This document shows, in pieces, positions 23,536-34,288 of a stretch of 64,000 nt of DNA. The notes beneath the pieces were generated by a model, which did not search any database, was not told where the DNA came from, and saw only the letters and a list, made by a program, of their open reading frames with translations. The stretch is from Escallonia rubra (Eukaryota > Streptophyta > Magnoliopsida > Escalloniales > Escalloniaceae), in assembly GCA_033065855.1 (NCBI GenBank), contig JAVXUO010000603.1, positions 62,001-126,000 of the forward strand, read 5' to 3'. Position 1 is the stretch's first letter. Each line of letters opens with the position of its first letter. Both the position numbers and the translations under genes were made by a program.

Positions 23536-23889
23536 TTGTGAGGTTGTCCTACATTACTTATTGAAAGAAGGTCACAACTTAGCCCAAGTATATAAGTGTC
23601 TTGTCCCACATTGATTATTTAGAGAAAGATCACCTCTTAGCTCTAAATAAATATACATGGTCTTGTATTGTTTTGGGTAAAGAGAGAAAACCACAACATA
23701 AAGTGGGGCTTAAGATTTTGGTTGTAACGCTGCTGAATAGTGAAATCGAAATCTGGTCATACTCTGGGGGCGTAGCCATATTGGTGAACCTCGTAATTCT
23801 TGTGTTGTGCGTTTGGTTTATTTTTTATTTAAATTTATCGTTTCTTTTTTCTTCAATATATTGCTTCATAGTTGCTGCGTTTTGTAACA
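23536..23889 (+). repeat. 5' LTR of a plus-strand copia element
   Basis: Ends TTTTGTAACA just before a PBS-like ACTGGTACCAGAGC. Internally it aligns by eye with the LTRs of the 5575-9425 element (CCCACATTG, AAGTATATAAGTGTC, GTCTTGTATTG). The start TGTGAGGTTG is my best estimate; an upstream TGTTACAATG near 23505 is an alternative. Confidence 0.65.
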
Positions 23890-23904
23890 ACTGGTACCAG
23901 AGCT
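23890..23904 (+). other. Primer-binding site, initiator-Met type
   Basis: TGGTACCAGAGC, one substitution from the usual TGGTATCAGAGC, immediately inside the 5' LTR. Confidence 0.7.
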
Positions 23905-23950
23905 TGGGTTCGAGATTTACTCACGTAGGTTCTACGTTTGAGTGAGAGCA

Positions 23951-24537
23951 ATGACCGAAGAAGGTAAATGAAAGATCGAGAAGTTTAATGGTATGAATTT
24001 CCAGTAGTGGAAGATGCAAGTTGAAGACTACTTGTATCAGAAGGATCTGTATCTACCGCTGGTGGGAGAGAAACCTGAAGCAATGAATGTGAACGAGTGG
24101 ACAGTTTTGGACAGAAAGGCGTTGGCTACAGTAAGGTTTAGTCTGACACCACAAGTGGCATTCAATATCTCCAAGGAAAAAACTACTGCTGCTGTGATGA
24201 AAGCATCGGAGAAATTGTATGAAAAATATTCTGCTTCGAATAAGGTATTTTGACGACAGTGAGTAATTCTACTATCTCTGGAACACTAACACTTAATGAT
24301 GTTGTGAGTTCTGTGATGAATGATGAAATACGGAGAAAGACAATTGGTGATGGTATATCATTTAGTACTGCTTTGTCCGTGGAATCCAGAGGTAGACAGA
24401 ATAACAAGCAGAATAACAGGGGAAGAAGTCCTACAAGAGGAAGATCAAAATCAAGAGGCAAGTCGAAGTCCAAAGGGAGAACCATAGTATGCTGGAATTG
24501 TAATAAGGAAGGTCATAAGAAGAATGATTGTACATAA
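23951..24537 (+). pseudogene. copia gag with intact zinc knuckle motif, decayed frame
   Basis: The likely start is ATG at 23951. Stops follow in the KFNGMNF region, where Trp or Leu codons are expected. The readable part includes VEDYLYQKDLYLPL, a frame change near 24250, then an Arg/Ser/Lys-rich segment and a canonical CWNCNKEGHKKNDC knuckle (C-X2-C-X4-H-X4-C) just before the stop. Confidence 0.85.
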
Positions 24538-25667
24538 CCAAAGAAGAAAAAATGAAGCAGGGGGAAGACAAGGTGATGATAAAGGGGGCAAACATGGTAA
24601 GTTCAAACGAACGGACATATGACGATTTATGTCTTTCTGCTACAGTGGATGATAATTTCAAAGTGTGGTATGTAGACTCAGGAGCCTCGATTCATTGTAC
24701 ACCTCATAGGGATTGTTTCAGTGATTATGTTCATGGTGATTATGGACATGTGACTGTCGGGAATGGATATCAGTGCAGAATTGTTGGAAAGGGAAAAGTC
24801 GAAATTAAACTGTCAAATGGAGGAACCCTAATTTTGAATGATGTTAGACATATTCCAGAGCTGCAGAAGAACCTTATATCCGTTAGCGGGTTGGATCGTG
24901 AAGGCTATTTTGTGGCATTTGGTGAAAAACAGTGGAAGGTGACCAAAGGGTCGATGGTGGTAGCAAGAGGAGAAATAGTAAGAACCCTATATACTCTTTT
25001 AGGTACCTATAACCACTCTATCTCTTTGGCTTCTACAGAAAATCTGAGGACTACATTATGGCATCACATGTTGGGATATTTAAGTGAGAGTGGTATGAGA
25101 ATTCTACACTCAAAGAATCCGTTGCTAAGGATGAAGAACATTCAGTTGGATTTCTGCGAGGGTTGTGTCTATGGAAAGCAAAAGCGGGTCAGTTTTCGGA
25201 AGGATGGTAAAGAGAGGAAGACTGAAAGACTGGAGTTAGTTCATACAGATGTTTGCGGACCTACTACAGTAAAATCTCTTGGAGGTAATTTCTACTTTGT
25301 TTCTTTTATAGATGATGCTAGTAGAAAGACCTGGATATATGCCATCAAATAGAAATCTGATGTTTATCACACTTTTAAGAAGTGGAAAGCTCTTGTTGAG
25401 AATGTAACATGAAACAAGGTAAAATGTCTAAAATCGGACAATATGGGTGAGTATCGTGATGGAGGGTTCCAAGAATATTGTTCCAATAACGGTATCAGGT
25501 TAATAAGAACTGTTAAGAGGACACCTCAAGAAATTGGTTTGGAATAGAGGATGAATCGAACCATCATGGAACAAGCAAAGTGCATGAGGATACATGCTGA
25601 TTTACCTCTACAGTTCTGGGCAGCAGCTGTTGATACTGCTGTGATAACCAACATTAGGTTTCCTCAG
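24528..25667 (+). pseudogene. copia protease and integrase, decayed
   Basis: A frame of 274 codons (24528-25352) carries the protease active site VWYVDSGASIHC, a GAG-pre-integrase segment (LWHHMLGYLSESGM then CEGCVYGKQKRVSF) and the first integrase Asp in LVHTDVCGP. After a stop at 25351 the integrase continues with LKSDNMGEY (second Asp) and a degraded PQEIGLE region where PQQNGVAE is usual. Coding similarity stops at 25667, where LTR-like sequence begins. Confidence 0.88.
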
Positions 25668-25945
25668 TAAGGATTAGTGCCGAACAAGGAAAATTGATTT
25701 AAGCTAGTATTGAACATTAGAACCTCTAGGTGGGTAAATTCTGTTTAAGTTGCTCTATAGAGAACTTAAATATCTCTATTTACCACCATATGTATTAGTG
25801 ATTTGAGATATTGCATTGATTAGAAGCTTTGATCTAAGTGTTAAAGTTGGTCATTTGAATTGAGGTTTGTATGTCTTTAAGTAGTGATTGTTTTAACACT
25901 CCGGGAGTTCGGGGTGTTAAAGCTCCAAATTTTTTAGGTGTTACA
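25668..25945 (+). mobile_element. 3' fragment of a gypsy-type LTR inside copia pol
   Basis: The last 60-70 bases (ACTCCGGGAGTTCGG to TAGGTGTTACA) match the LTR end at about 3565-3617 in layout. It sits where the rest of integrase and most of RT should be, so it marks an insertion followed by deletion, or a join between different elements. Confidence 0.6.
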
Positions 25946-26718
25946 GCCAGAAAGGTTTAGCATGCTTAAATTAAACTAGTGAGCACACCGTTCGCTGCCC
26001 ATTTTAAGTTATATGTAGAGCTAAGTCCTGGTACACAGGACGAGGTGGAGTTTATGTCAAAAGTTTCATATGCAAATGCAATTGGATGTCTTATGTATAT
26101 ACTATATGATTTGTACGAGGCCTGACATCTCTGGCTATTAGGAGGTACATGGAAAATCTAAGTAAAGAGCATTGGAATGCTGTGAATTGGATTTTTCGGT
26201 ACCTCGCTGGCATTGTTGATTCTGGTATCATGTTTGACCAGAATGGTGCTTCAGAACAGATTGCTGGTTTTATTGATTCAGCATATGCGGGGGATCTTGA
26301 TTCAAGAAGGTCTACGACTGGTTATGTGTTCACATTTTGTGGAGGACCCATTTGTTGGAGGTCAGTTTTACAGTCTACATCAATATTATCTACAATGGAA
26401 GCAGAGTACATGGTAGTGGCAGAGGCATCTAAAGAATCTTTGTGGTTAAAAGGTTCGGTTGGAGAGCTTGGTTTTAAACAAGGTGGTATCCTTTTGCATT
26501 GCGACAGTCAGAGCGCAATTAACTTGGCAAAAAACCAAGTATATCATGCAAGGACCAAAGACATTGATGTGCAATATCATCAGATCAGGGAGTGGATAAA
26601 TTCTGGAGAAATAATTTTTTCCAAGATCCATACCAACGAGAATGCAGCAGACATGTTGATAAAGCAGGTGACAACAAGCAAGTTCAAGCACTGCTTGGAC
26701 TTGATCAATCTTTGCTAA
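25946..26718 (+). pseudogene. copia RT end and RNase H
   Basis: Begins in a conserved RT C-terminal segment (PERFSMLK, then YANAIGCLMY), then RNase H with DSAYAGDLDSRRSTTGY, an EAEYM box, HCDSQSAINLAKNQ and ARTKDIDVQYHQ, ending KFKHCLDLINLC. The last 189 codons (26149-26718) are open. It is very similar in type to the RNase H of the 5575-9425 element. Confidence 0.88.
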
Positions 26719-26815
26719 GATTGACTGATCCCATGGTGTGGCATCGTACATCGTTATAGATGTCAATATGAAGGTTATAATCTCTCGTGATCTTGACATG
26801 GTGTGACAAAAAGTC

Positions 26816-26826
26816 AAGGTGGAGAT
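26816..26826 (+). other. Polypurine tract
   Basis: AAGGTGGAGAT directly before an LTR start TGTTGTG, identical to the tract of the copia element at 5575-9425. Confidence 0.8.
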
Positions 26827-27378
26827 TGTTGTGTTTGTGACTTCTTTGCCACCAACCATTAGCCACCAAAAGAATAGTATTCAATATTTCAAATTGTTGA
26901 ATTGGTGACACCAAATTGTGGTTAGCATGGGAAACGAACCAACAACATTATAGCAAAAATGGCTATGAACTTTTGGAGTCAAAATTACTATAAATTTGGT
27001 GGCACACTTAACACACATGTGCAATTAGAAAGTCCCTATAAATAAATCCTTTCATCCCTTGCCAAGATCATCCCAAAAATGAGTGAGTAAGAGAGAGTTT
27101 CCTTCTTCATTGAGTGGGGTGTGCAAGGGATATCCAGTTGGATAAGGGTCTCGGATTTTTGGGATTAAACTTTTGAGCGGTCTCTTGTACTTGTATCGAT
27201 ATTCTCATAGTACGAAGAAGTTTGCAAGTCCCGTGGAGCGAGGTAGGTTATAGCCATACCACATTAAATTTTGTGTCCACATATTTTTGCTTTATACTTT
27301 TTATGTTGCAGATCTCCAAATTATTCATTTTCTTTACATACCAATGTTTCCGCTGCATCTGCTTGAGCGATACTAACA
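26827..27378 (+). repeat. Putative 3' copia LTR (about 552 bp)
   Basis: Starts TGTTGTGTTTGTGAC right after the polypurine tract. The candidate end is CGATACTAACA. It has a CTATAAATAAATCC TATA-like region near 27037. It does not resemble the LTR at 23536-23889, so the two ends of this plus-strand copia stretch come from different families. The 3' boundary is uncertain without a partner. Confidence 0.55.
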
Positions 27379-28369
27379 TTAGCAATCTCATCAAATTATA
27401 GAATCAGGTTGAGCCTTTGTCTTAAAAGGTTGATTTGCACCCCCTGGAACCAATGGCTCGATGTGACAGGTCTTACGGCTCGCAGCCCCCAAGATTAGTC
27501 TATAGTACTATCCCTGTTTGCATGCATTTGCAATGGAGACTCATGAACAACCCTCTTGACTTTCCTCTTTCACAACTCACACAATATCAGAACATATTGA
27601 TAGTAAAAATATCAGAGTGTATTTTGTGTTACGTTGTGATGGCCAAAGGACCTTATTTATAGAGGGAAAGGGAGGAAAAATCTTAGAGCCAAAGAAAATT
27701 CTTGGAGCCAAAGATTGGCTCTTGGGTTGAACCAAAGGTTGCCTTCTTTTTTGGCTAAAGCACCAACAAAAGCAAGTGGCCCTCATGCATTTTGAAACAA
27801 ACACATAAAATACAACAAACTTAAGCGCATATAATATATGAATGATCAAGGTACGCCAAAGAATGTATTTGTTCTGGAAAAGTTTGAAGGGTACGAGAGA
27901 GGAGAAATTGTGAAGGTTCGGATTTTGGGGAAGAATCTGAGAAGGAGGAGAGGGGCCGAAAGCTTTAGGACCTTCTGGTTTGTAGTTGTTGAACTGGCAG
28001 ATGAGTAGGACATGAGGGAGAGGAGAGACAAGGTAGACAGATTGACTTGATATATATGTTATTTAGTGAAATTGTAGAAGTTGTGATAGCCTGAGGCCAT
28101 GCATATATATATGTTAAAGAGTTAGGGTTTCACAATTAGGATAGGAGAATTTGGCGTAGGACCCAAGTTAATGACTAATGCATACAAGAATACTCAACTC
28201 CTTCAAAACACAACTTGGTATACCGGGCTTTACTTTGTAAGTTTTGGAATCAATTATGTGCCATTAGTTTCATTTGATCGTGTAATAATAAAGGATTACT
28301 GATTTTATGAAATAAAATGCAAAATTCATTATAAAAAGATTAAAATGCAAAAAAAATTAGCAGCAGCAA
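27379..28369. other. Unassigned, possibly LTR-like on the minus strand
   Basis: No protein family recognised. On the minus strand a TATA-like CTCTATAAATAAGG (about 27650-27664) sits between AGAGCCAAAG-type repeats and a T/C-rich region, reminiscent of an LTR promoter, but no ends are defined. Short frames at 27839-28031 on both strands are not supported as genes. Confidence 0.35.
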
Positions 28370-28379
28370 AGAATAATTG

Positions 28380-28652
28380 CTAAAAAAAGAAAAAAACAGC
28401 GACTACTACAGTAGTGTCTAATCTACTCAACGCGGTCGCTAATAAAAAAATGCATTAATTGTCAAAAAGATTTAGCAACCGCCGAGATGATTGCTAAACT
28501 GGTCAACACGGTTGCTAAAATTAGCGACCGCAACAAAATTGTGGTCGCTAAAATCTTGCCTCTAGAGACTGCTGTTGCAGTTGCTAAACCCGATTAGCGA
28601 CCGTCATACACCAACCGCGACTAGCGGTCGCTAATGAGGCAGTTTCTTATAG
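28380..28652. mobile_element. End fragment of a CACTA-like transposon
   Basis: Ends TTTCTTATAGTG at about 28641-28652, the inverted form of a CACTATAAGAAA end, and is preceded by clustered GCGACCG / CGGTCGCTAA repeats in both orientations. No left terminus was found, so it is truncated or its other end has decayed. Confidence 0.65.
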
Positions 28653-29335
28653 TGGTACTTTTATCCGATGTCAGACACTATTAAGTCCATATAGATAGAT
28701 AGAAATTAACGATTAGCGACTAAAAGATAGCAACGGAGGACTCCTTTCCCTGCTAGATTTTTTTTCATTAAAATGAAATTTCACTAACTTAAATAGCACT
28801 TAAAGAGCACAATTAACCAATTGATTCTAAAGGTAATAGTGGACACATGACCTTGAAAGCACGTAAAATAAAAGACTGAACCATAATTTGTTGCTGTAAA
28901 ACCAAGTGTCAACGGAATGTAAATGACACCACAAAAACTATGCATCAAATTCGAGGGCCACATCAAAAGCAGTTTACATACTGCCGTTGATAACAGATTT
29001 GACGACGATTGTGGGTGGGTGGATGTGGGGTAGGTGGATGGGGCGGGAGGCTAGATCATCTGACTATGTAGGTGTAATAAGACAGGACACTAGTCTGGAA
29101 TGGTCAAAAGAAACCAAGTGCTGCCGGACACTGAATTAAGGGTTTCCGCAGTTAAGGGTTTTATTTGCTTTTGCAATTTACTACATTATAAACTTTTGGG
29201 TTTCTTTTGTATCCAAAGGATAGCCATCAACTTTTCTTGTCCTTGGTTGTCCAGAAGAGCAGTCAAAGCTACGCATGGGGTTTGAACTTTGGAGAGACTT
29301 TGAACATTGAAGAGCGGCATCTAGATAACAAGCGC

Positions 29336-29397
<62 letters not shown>

Positions 29398-29675
29398 AAA
29401 AGTTAGACAAGAGAAATGGGTTGTATCGGAGAACTCAACATATTGGTGACACTTCAATTTTATAATCTTCTTTGGTAACCTTCTTAACTAATCTTGATTT
29501 ATTTATCTACTTTTTGGGAAAGAACAGTTATCTTCAGTCATAATCAAACAAGTTAGATTCTATTTTCAGCCTTACTTGCTCATGTGCTGCAGTTAGCCTT
29601 TATCTAACACCTAAAAAATATTAGGTACAAAATATTACGTACAAAGGTAAAGTTCACTGCCCAGTTTCTTAATGT
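28653..29675. other. Intergenic, with a long TA microsatellite
   Basis: AT-rich; nothing recognisable. A pure (TA)n tract occupies about 29337-29392. Confidence 0.65.
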
Positions 29676-30019
29676 CTACTGAAACAGAATATAAATGTCC
29701 ATGACCTTCTTCAACCAAGGCAAACTTGTTTTTAGTATTGTTAAGCAGTCTGTCTTGAGCTCTGCCTGAGAGTATCCTTGTGCTTGAACCCAGCGTAAAG
29801 CCTCCCTGATTGCCAATACTTCAGCTTGCTCTGCACTAGCTGCATACTTTGTCAAACATGAATCGAACTGTTGCTTCTCTTCCTCTATAACAATTTCTAG
29901 TCCTGCTTTTGTTGTTGTGTTCATCCAAGCTGTATCTGTTAGGACTTCCAAACCATTACTTTCTGGCTTTGGTTGATATCCTGCACCTAGTTGGACTGCA
30001 CAAGAATAAGTATTACACT
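29676..30019 (-). pseudogene. RNase H domain remnant, LINE-type (RVT_3-like)
   Basis: The minus-strand frame encodes an RNase H fold of the kind found at the C-terminus of plant LINEs. It has a first Asp in LTDTAW, a Glu in AEVLAIREAL and an Asp in LKTDC, with WVQAQGYSQAEL between, so the acidic residues are present. The stop is at 29676. The 5' side is cut at 30019, where a gypsy LTR begins, so the rest of the protein is missing. A domesticated RNase H-like host gene is an alternative to a LINE. Confidence 0.7.
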
Positions 30020-30462
30020 TGTTGCAGCTAGAAACTGGATCGGGAACAGTACCAGAATTCAGGCCTGCAAAAGAGAACACGGAGTAACCGCCGGGTGGGG
30101 TTCCGGCGGGGGAACGCTCCGATGCTTAAGTCAGAGAAGGCTAACAAGGTAGAACTCTGAATAGCAATATTGCACAATGTGTATATGTGTGAACTTAGGC
30201 TTACCTGGGGGGCTTGACCCCCTTTATATAGTGGTAGCAAGAGGAATCCATTTAGAATTGGGCTTCAATCAACTCTAATCAGAATCTCACTAGGATCCTG
30301 AAGGATCCCATATTGATCTTTGCTGGTAGAGTTAGAGTTTCTTTAGGATTCTGTCTGGTGACTGATATGGTAAGTGCCATATCAGTAGTGAGCCGGCATG
30401 GGCCACGCACCACACCTGCCACGTGTCGTTCGTAGATTGGAGGGATATTTTCAGTTATATCA
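30020..30462 (-). repeat. 3' LTR of the Tat-like gypsy element (443 bp)
   Basis: On the plus strand it starts TGTTGCAGC and ends TTATATCA. It shares landmarks with the LTRs at 48220 and 57063: CCTGCAAA, a GC-rich stretch and CGATGCTTAAGT. A TTTATATAG TATA-like box lies near 30224. Confidence 0.85.
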
Positions 30463-30475
30463 TATGCCCCCTGCT
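30463..30475 (-). other. Polypurine tract of the gypsy element
   Basis: The minus strand reads AGCAGGGGGCATA immediately before the LTR; the 48220 element has a similar GGGGGGCAAA in the same place. Confidence 0.75.
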
Positions 30476-30589
30476 TCTACCAGCGTTCAACGAAGCGGGT
30501 GGAAGCACGCCTTTTCCACTGGCGACAGTGAAATATGCCAAAAAACAGAATTGAACCTGTTTGTCTGATATCTCAAATATTCAAAAGAA

Positions 30590-31250
30590 TGCCTGCTCGG
30601 ACAGGGTTCTGTTCGGACTAGGTTCTGCTCGGACGAGATTCTGCTCGGACCAGTTTCTGTTCGGACATGATTCTGTTCGAGAAGGATTTTGCTCGGACAT
30701 GGTTATGTTCAGACTATATTCTGTTTGGACATGGTTCTGTTCGGATGGGATTCTGCTCGGACAGGGTTCTGTTCGGACTAGGTTCTGCTCGGATGAGATT
30801 CTGCTCGGACCAGTTTCTACTCGGACATGATTCTGTTCGGGAAGGAGTCTGTTCGGACATAGTTCTGTTCAGACCATATTCTGCTCGGACATGATTCTGT
30901 TCGGCAGTTGTGATTCTGCTCGGGTAGAGTGTTCGGACGAGATTCTGCTCAGGCATAACTCTGCTCGGCCGTTGTGATTCTGCTCGGGCAGAGTGTTCGG
31001 ACGAGATTCTGCTCGGGCATAATTCTGCTCGGCCGTTGTCACTCTGCTCGGGCAGAGTGTTCGGACAAGATTCTGCTCTGGCATAATTCTGTTCGGCCGT
31101 TTTCATTCTGCTCGGGCAGAGTGTTCGGACGAGATTCTGCTCGGACATAATTCTGTTCGGCCGTTGTCACTCTGGTCGGGCATAATTCTGTTCGGCCGTT
31201 GTCACTCTGCTCGGGCAGAGTGTTCGGTCGAGATTCTGCTCGGGCAAAGT
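30590..31250. repeat. Degenerate tandem array of short CTGCTCGGAC-type units
   Basis: Units of about 18 bp (TTCTGCTCGGAC plus variable bases) repeat from 30590 and turn into longer units with GTTGTCACTCTG and CAGAGTGTTCGG. Two units contain perfect 8-bp stems with a 4-base loop, CACTCTGCTCGGGCAGAGTG (31040-31059 and 31203-31222). The array lies just upstream of the plus-strand promoter and gene. Frames open across it on both strands reflect the 18-bp period, not a protein. Confidence 0.92.
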
Positions 31251-31269
31251 TTTGGTGCCTCCAACGTGT

Positions 31270-31400
31270 CACGTGTGGGAATTTTGAGCGGGAATTTGAA
31301 AATTTTTAAGTTCCCCTACTTTTCAGTTTGTGACACGTGTAGGGTATACGAACCGTTGCGTTTTCCAAGAAATGGTTACTTGGCGTTTCTCTATAAAAGA
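31270..31400 (+). promoter_or_regulatory. Predicted promoter of the antisense gene
   Basis: Two CACGTG G-box motifs (31270-31275 and 31334-31339) precede a TATA box CTATAAAAGA at 31391-31400, about 140 bp before the likely ATG at 31537. A GTAAGT near 31459 and pyrimidine-rich AG sites near 31510-31525 would allow a 5' UTR intron. Confidence 0.55.
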
Positions 31401-31536
31401 GAACTTTCACTTTATTTTACCTTCACTCGAAAATTTTTGGGAGCACATTACTCTGCAAGTAAGTCTTTTCTTCTACCATTCCTGTTCAGCACTTCAAGTT
31501 TGTCGTAGTCTCATATTTGTAGTAGAAGTAGAAAAC

Positions 31537-33546
31537 ATGTCTGATACTTCAGTTTCTGTTTCGAGTAGTAGTTCGTCTTCGAGTTCAGAACGAGTTGCAA
31601 CTTCAGGAAGTGAAGTTGGGACTTCAAATCCACAACCCCCACTACCTTCAACTTCTCAACCATTCCAACCTTCATCCTCTCAGCGATTCCAACCTTCATC
31701 CTCTCAACCATTACCACCTTCATCTTCACAGCCTTCACAATTTTTATCTGGAAGGAATCCTTTAGGAGATGTAAAGGATCAGGCCGAAGATAAGGCTAAT
31801 CACAAGCCTTGGTATACTGCTGACGAAAAGTCTAGTAAGATGTCGACCGAAGATTTGCAGGATTTAATTCGGGAATATCCTCTTCCCGAAGGTTGGTATG
31901 CTCGTCTTCCTGGTTTGGGTGAACCAGCTAACTACGGCACAAAGTTTGAAACGGGTGTCTACGAAGAGCAAGTAAAGTCTGGGTATAGACTTCCTCTCCA
32001 TCCTTTCGCTCTTCGTTTCTTTGAGCATTATCGCATGGCTCCCGGGCAGCTTGTTCCAAATGGTTGGAGGAAGCTTGTCGGTCTTATATATTTGGTCCAG
32101 ACTTCAGGTTACAAACCAGATGTAACAGATTTTATGAGAGTCTTCTTTGAAGTCTGTTTCGTCAAAGGAGTTGCCAACTGCCCCGGATGGTATTACATTC
32201 ACAGTAGGCAACGACTTCTGAAGGGAGGCCCGAAGTCAAATAAAGGCTGGCATTCCAGATACTTCTTTGTTGGCCGACTGGACAAGGGGGAGCTTCCTTT
32301 TGACAGAGTGTGGAATCCTTATTGTAAGGATTTCGAAAATCCTGGCAAGCCTACTCCCAACAGCCAGACTAAGCACATACTTAGTCATATTAAACTTCGC
32401 GGCGGTCTTTGTATAGATGAGCCTCTTTCGGAGGAGCAATTGGTGGGCGAAGATCATACCTTCAAAGCCCATTCCAGCTGGTCTTCTGATTCCTCCTCTT
32501 CCTGCTATTCCTAGCGTGTCATCCGCTGAGACCGTTCCTTTAGGTGTGTTTTGCATAAGATATTGGATGAAACTTAACTTCAATATTTATTCCCGTATTG
32601 ACTTCTTTCTTCATTGCGGAAATGGCTAGCGGTGGTGGAAAATCGCAGCAGGGAGGCTTCCTTGGCGTTCTTCAGAAAGCTAAGGGGAAGCGAAAGGAGA
32701 AGCAGCCAAGTGTGGAGTTGCTTCCTGCTCCTAAGAGGACCAGAGTTACTTCTTCAGAACGCTCTCCACGGATACTTGAGCACGTTTCTATTGAGGATTA
32801 TCCAATCTTTCACCCGAGATGGGCACTTAGGCGTGATGACCTCGGGATGCCGAACAGCCAGGTCTCCGAGCAGCATCTTCGTCATGGGATTCTTCCCCTA
32901 GACAAGGAGGTTTTCCAGAATCAGACCCACGAGACTTTTTCCTGCTCCTTTGCCCAGGCCGTCTATACGGTAACGTCCTTTGTCTCAACTAGGTTTCTAT
33001 TTTTGTTTTCAAGTTTCATTCAGCTGATGACCTCAATCTTCATTCCAGATGTACGCCAGTGGATCTGAGATGTTTTCTCGCTTTGAGATGGCAAGCCAGG
33101 TGGCGGCCGAGGAAGCTCAGCTGACAAGGGAAGCAGTTAAGGAGGCACATGAGGCCACCCATCGTGCTGAAGAGCTGAGCAAGCGTGAGGAAGATCATCT
33201 TGATCGGATTGCGACTCTGGAGAAGAAACTGGAGCGAGTTAAGAAGAGGGCTGCAGAAGAGGTGACCAAAGCTCGAGACCAAGGCATTCGCGATTTCTTA
33301 GATGGGAACGCGGGGGATGAATGGCTCAAGAAGCGGACCGAAGATGGCCTGGAGATTTATGAGCTTGGCTTTGTGAAGGCCAAGGAGATGTTTGCTGAGC
33401 GCTTTCCTGATATCCCCTTGGATGATTATGTTCTGCCTGCGGTTGTGTCACCATCTGGGGAGACTGTTATGCCTCCAGAGGCAGGGGATGTTGCAGCTTC
33501 TGATCTTCCAGGGGAAGGTCCTTCTGGTGATGCCTCCGAGGCTTAG
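31537..33546 (+). pseudogene. Antisense extra gene of a Tat-like element (putative gypsy-type transposon protein)
   Basis: A three-exon gene model running against gag-pol. Exon 1 (31537 to about 32543) encodes a Ser-rich leader with SQPFQPSSS-type repeats, then a globular domain with LPGLGEPANYGTKFETG, YRLPLHPFALRFFEHY and APGQLVPNGWRKLVGLI. I recognise this as the plant family annotated as putative gypsy-type transposon protein (Pfam Transposase_28). Near 32450-32500 the frame must shift by one to continue. Intron 1 would start GT at 32544; its expected acceptor reads GCGG at 32616-32619 instead of GCAG, though exon 2 from 32620 is in phase. Exon 2 ends at 32969 before GTAACG; exon 3 (33049-33546) follows CATTCCAG and encodes an Ala/Glu/Lys-rich coiled coil. 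Its function is unknown. Confidence 0.75.
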
Positions 33547-33739
33547 ACTTGTAGCTAGTCTCTTTGTTTTGTTTAGACAGGTTTTCGATGCCCTCTTAAG
33601 GGCTTATATGTAAAACTCTATCTTTTAATTTTATCGCAATTTGTTTTTACTATGTGTTTCTCATGGTTTTTTGCTTTTTACCATTCACACAGTTTTATTC
33701 ATTTTTACTTTGACTCAAACCCTTTAATCGTCACTTAAA

Positions 33740-34100
33740 GAGTCGGCAAAGAGGTCGAGCACCCTCGCTCGGCCTATATTTCGAAGATGCAAAAGTTTTG
33801 GTGGAGTGACGATGCCCCCATTAACTTTTGTTTCTTCACGGATTTAGATCTATAGCTAATCCGTCTGGCTTCTCTTGTATTTTGTAAAACCCAAGAGTTA
33901 TACACTCTGTTAAGGCAGAGTGCTCGGCCATCACTCTGTTTAAACAGAATGTTTTGGTTCAAATTTCTCACTCTGTTCGGGCAGAGTGTTCGGCCGTTAC
34001 TCTGTTCGGACAGAATGTTTTGGCTAAGCTTGTCACTCTGTTCGGGCAGAGTGTTCGGCCGTCACTCTGTTCGGACATAATGTTTTGGCTAAGCTTATAT
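33740..34100. repeat. Hairpin-forming repeats downstream of the antisense gene
   Basis: Several units carry inverted repeats of the form CACTCTG-loop-CAGAGTG: 33903-33922 (loop TTAAGG), 33969-33988 and 34034-34053 (loop TTCGGG). Near-palindromic CACTCTGTTTAAACAGAATG lies at 33932-33951. Linkers contain GTTCGGCCGT and GTTTTGGCTAAGCTT. The same CTCTG-CGG-CAGAG core occurs in the array upstream of the gene. Confidence 0.9.
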
Positions 34101-34288
34101 TACAACAATACTGAGAAAGAATAACTTTATTGCTTGAGTAAAAGATAAAGTTTACATTGGATTGCCTAATCAACCCATTTATTCGAAACAATCTGCTAAA
34201 GATTATTTTTAAGATATTGGAGTTCTGACAAGGTCTGTGCCCCTTATCCCCCAAAAAAGAAAGTGTTTTGGCTCGTGCCGAGACACTA

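Noticed and set aside
29207..29457. Tyr-Ile repeat proteins on both strands
   Set aside because: Translation of the (TA)n microsatellite.
30590..31250. CRISPR-like appearance of regular short repeats
   Set aside because: Units are contiguous and degenerate, without unique spacers, in a plant retrotransposon.
30561..31272. Long overlapping frames on both strands with SEQNLVRT- or FCSDRVLFG-type repeats
   Set aside because: They translate an 18-bp tandem repeat, which stays open in several frames; no independent sign of a gene.
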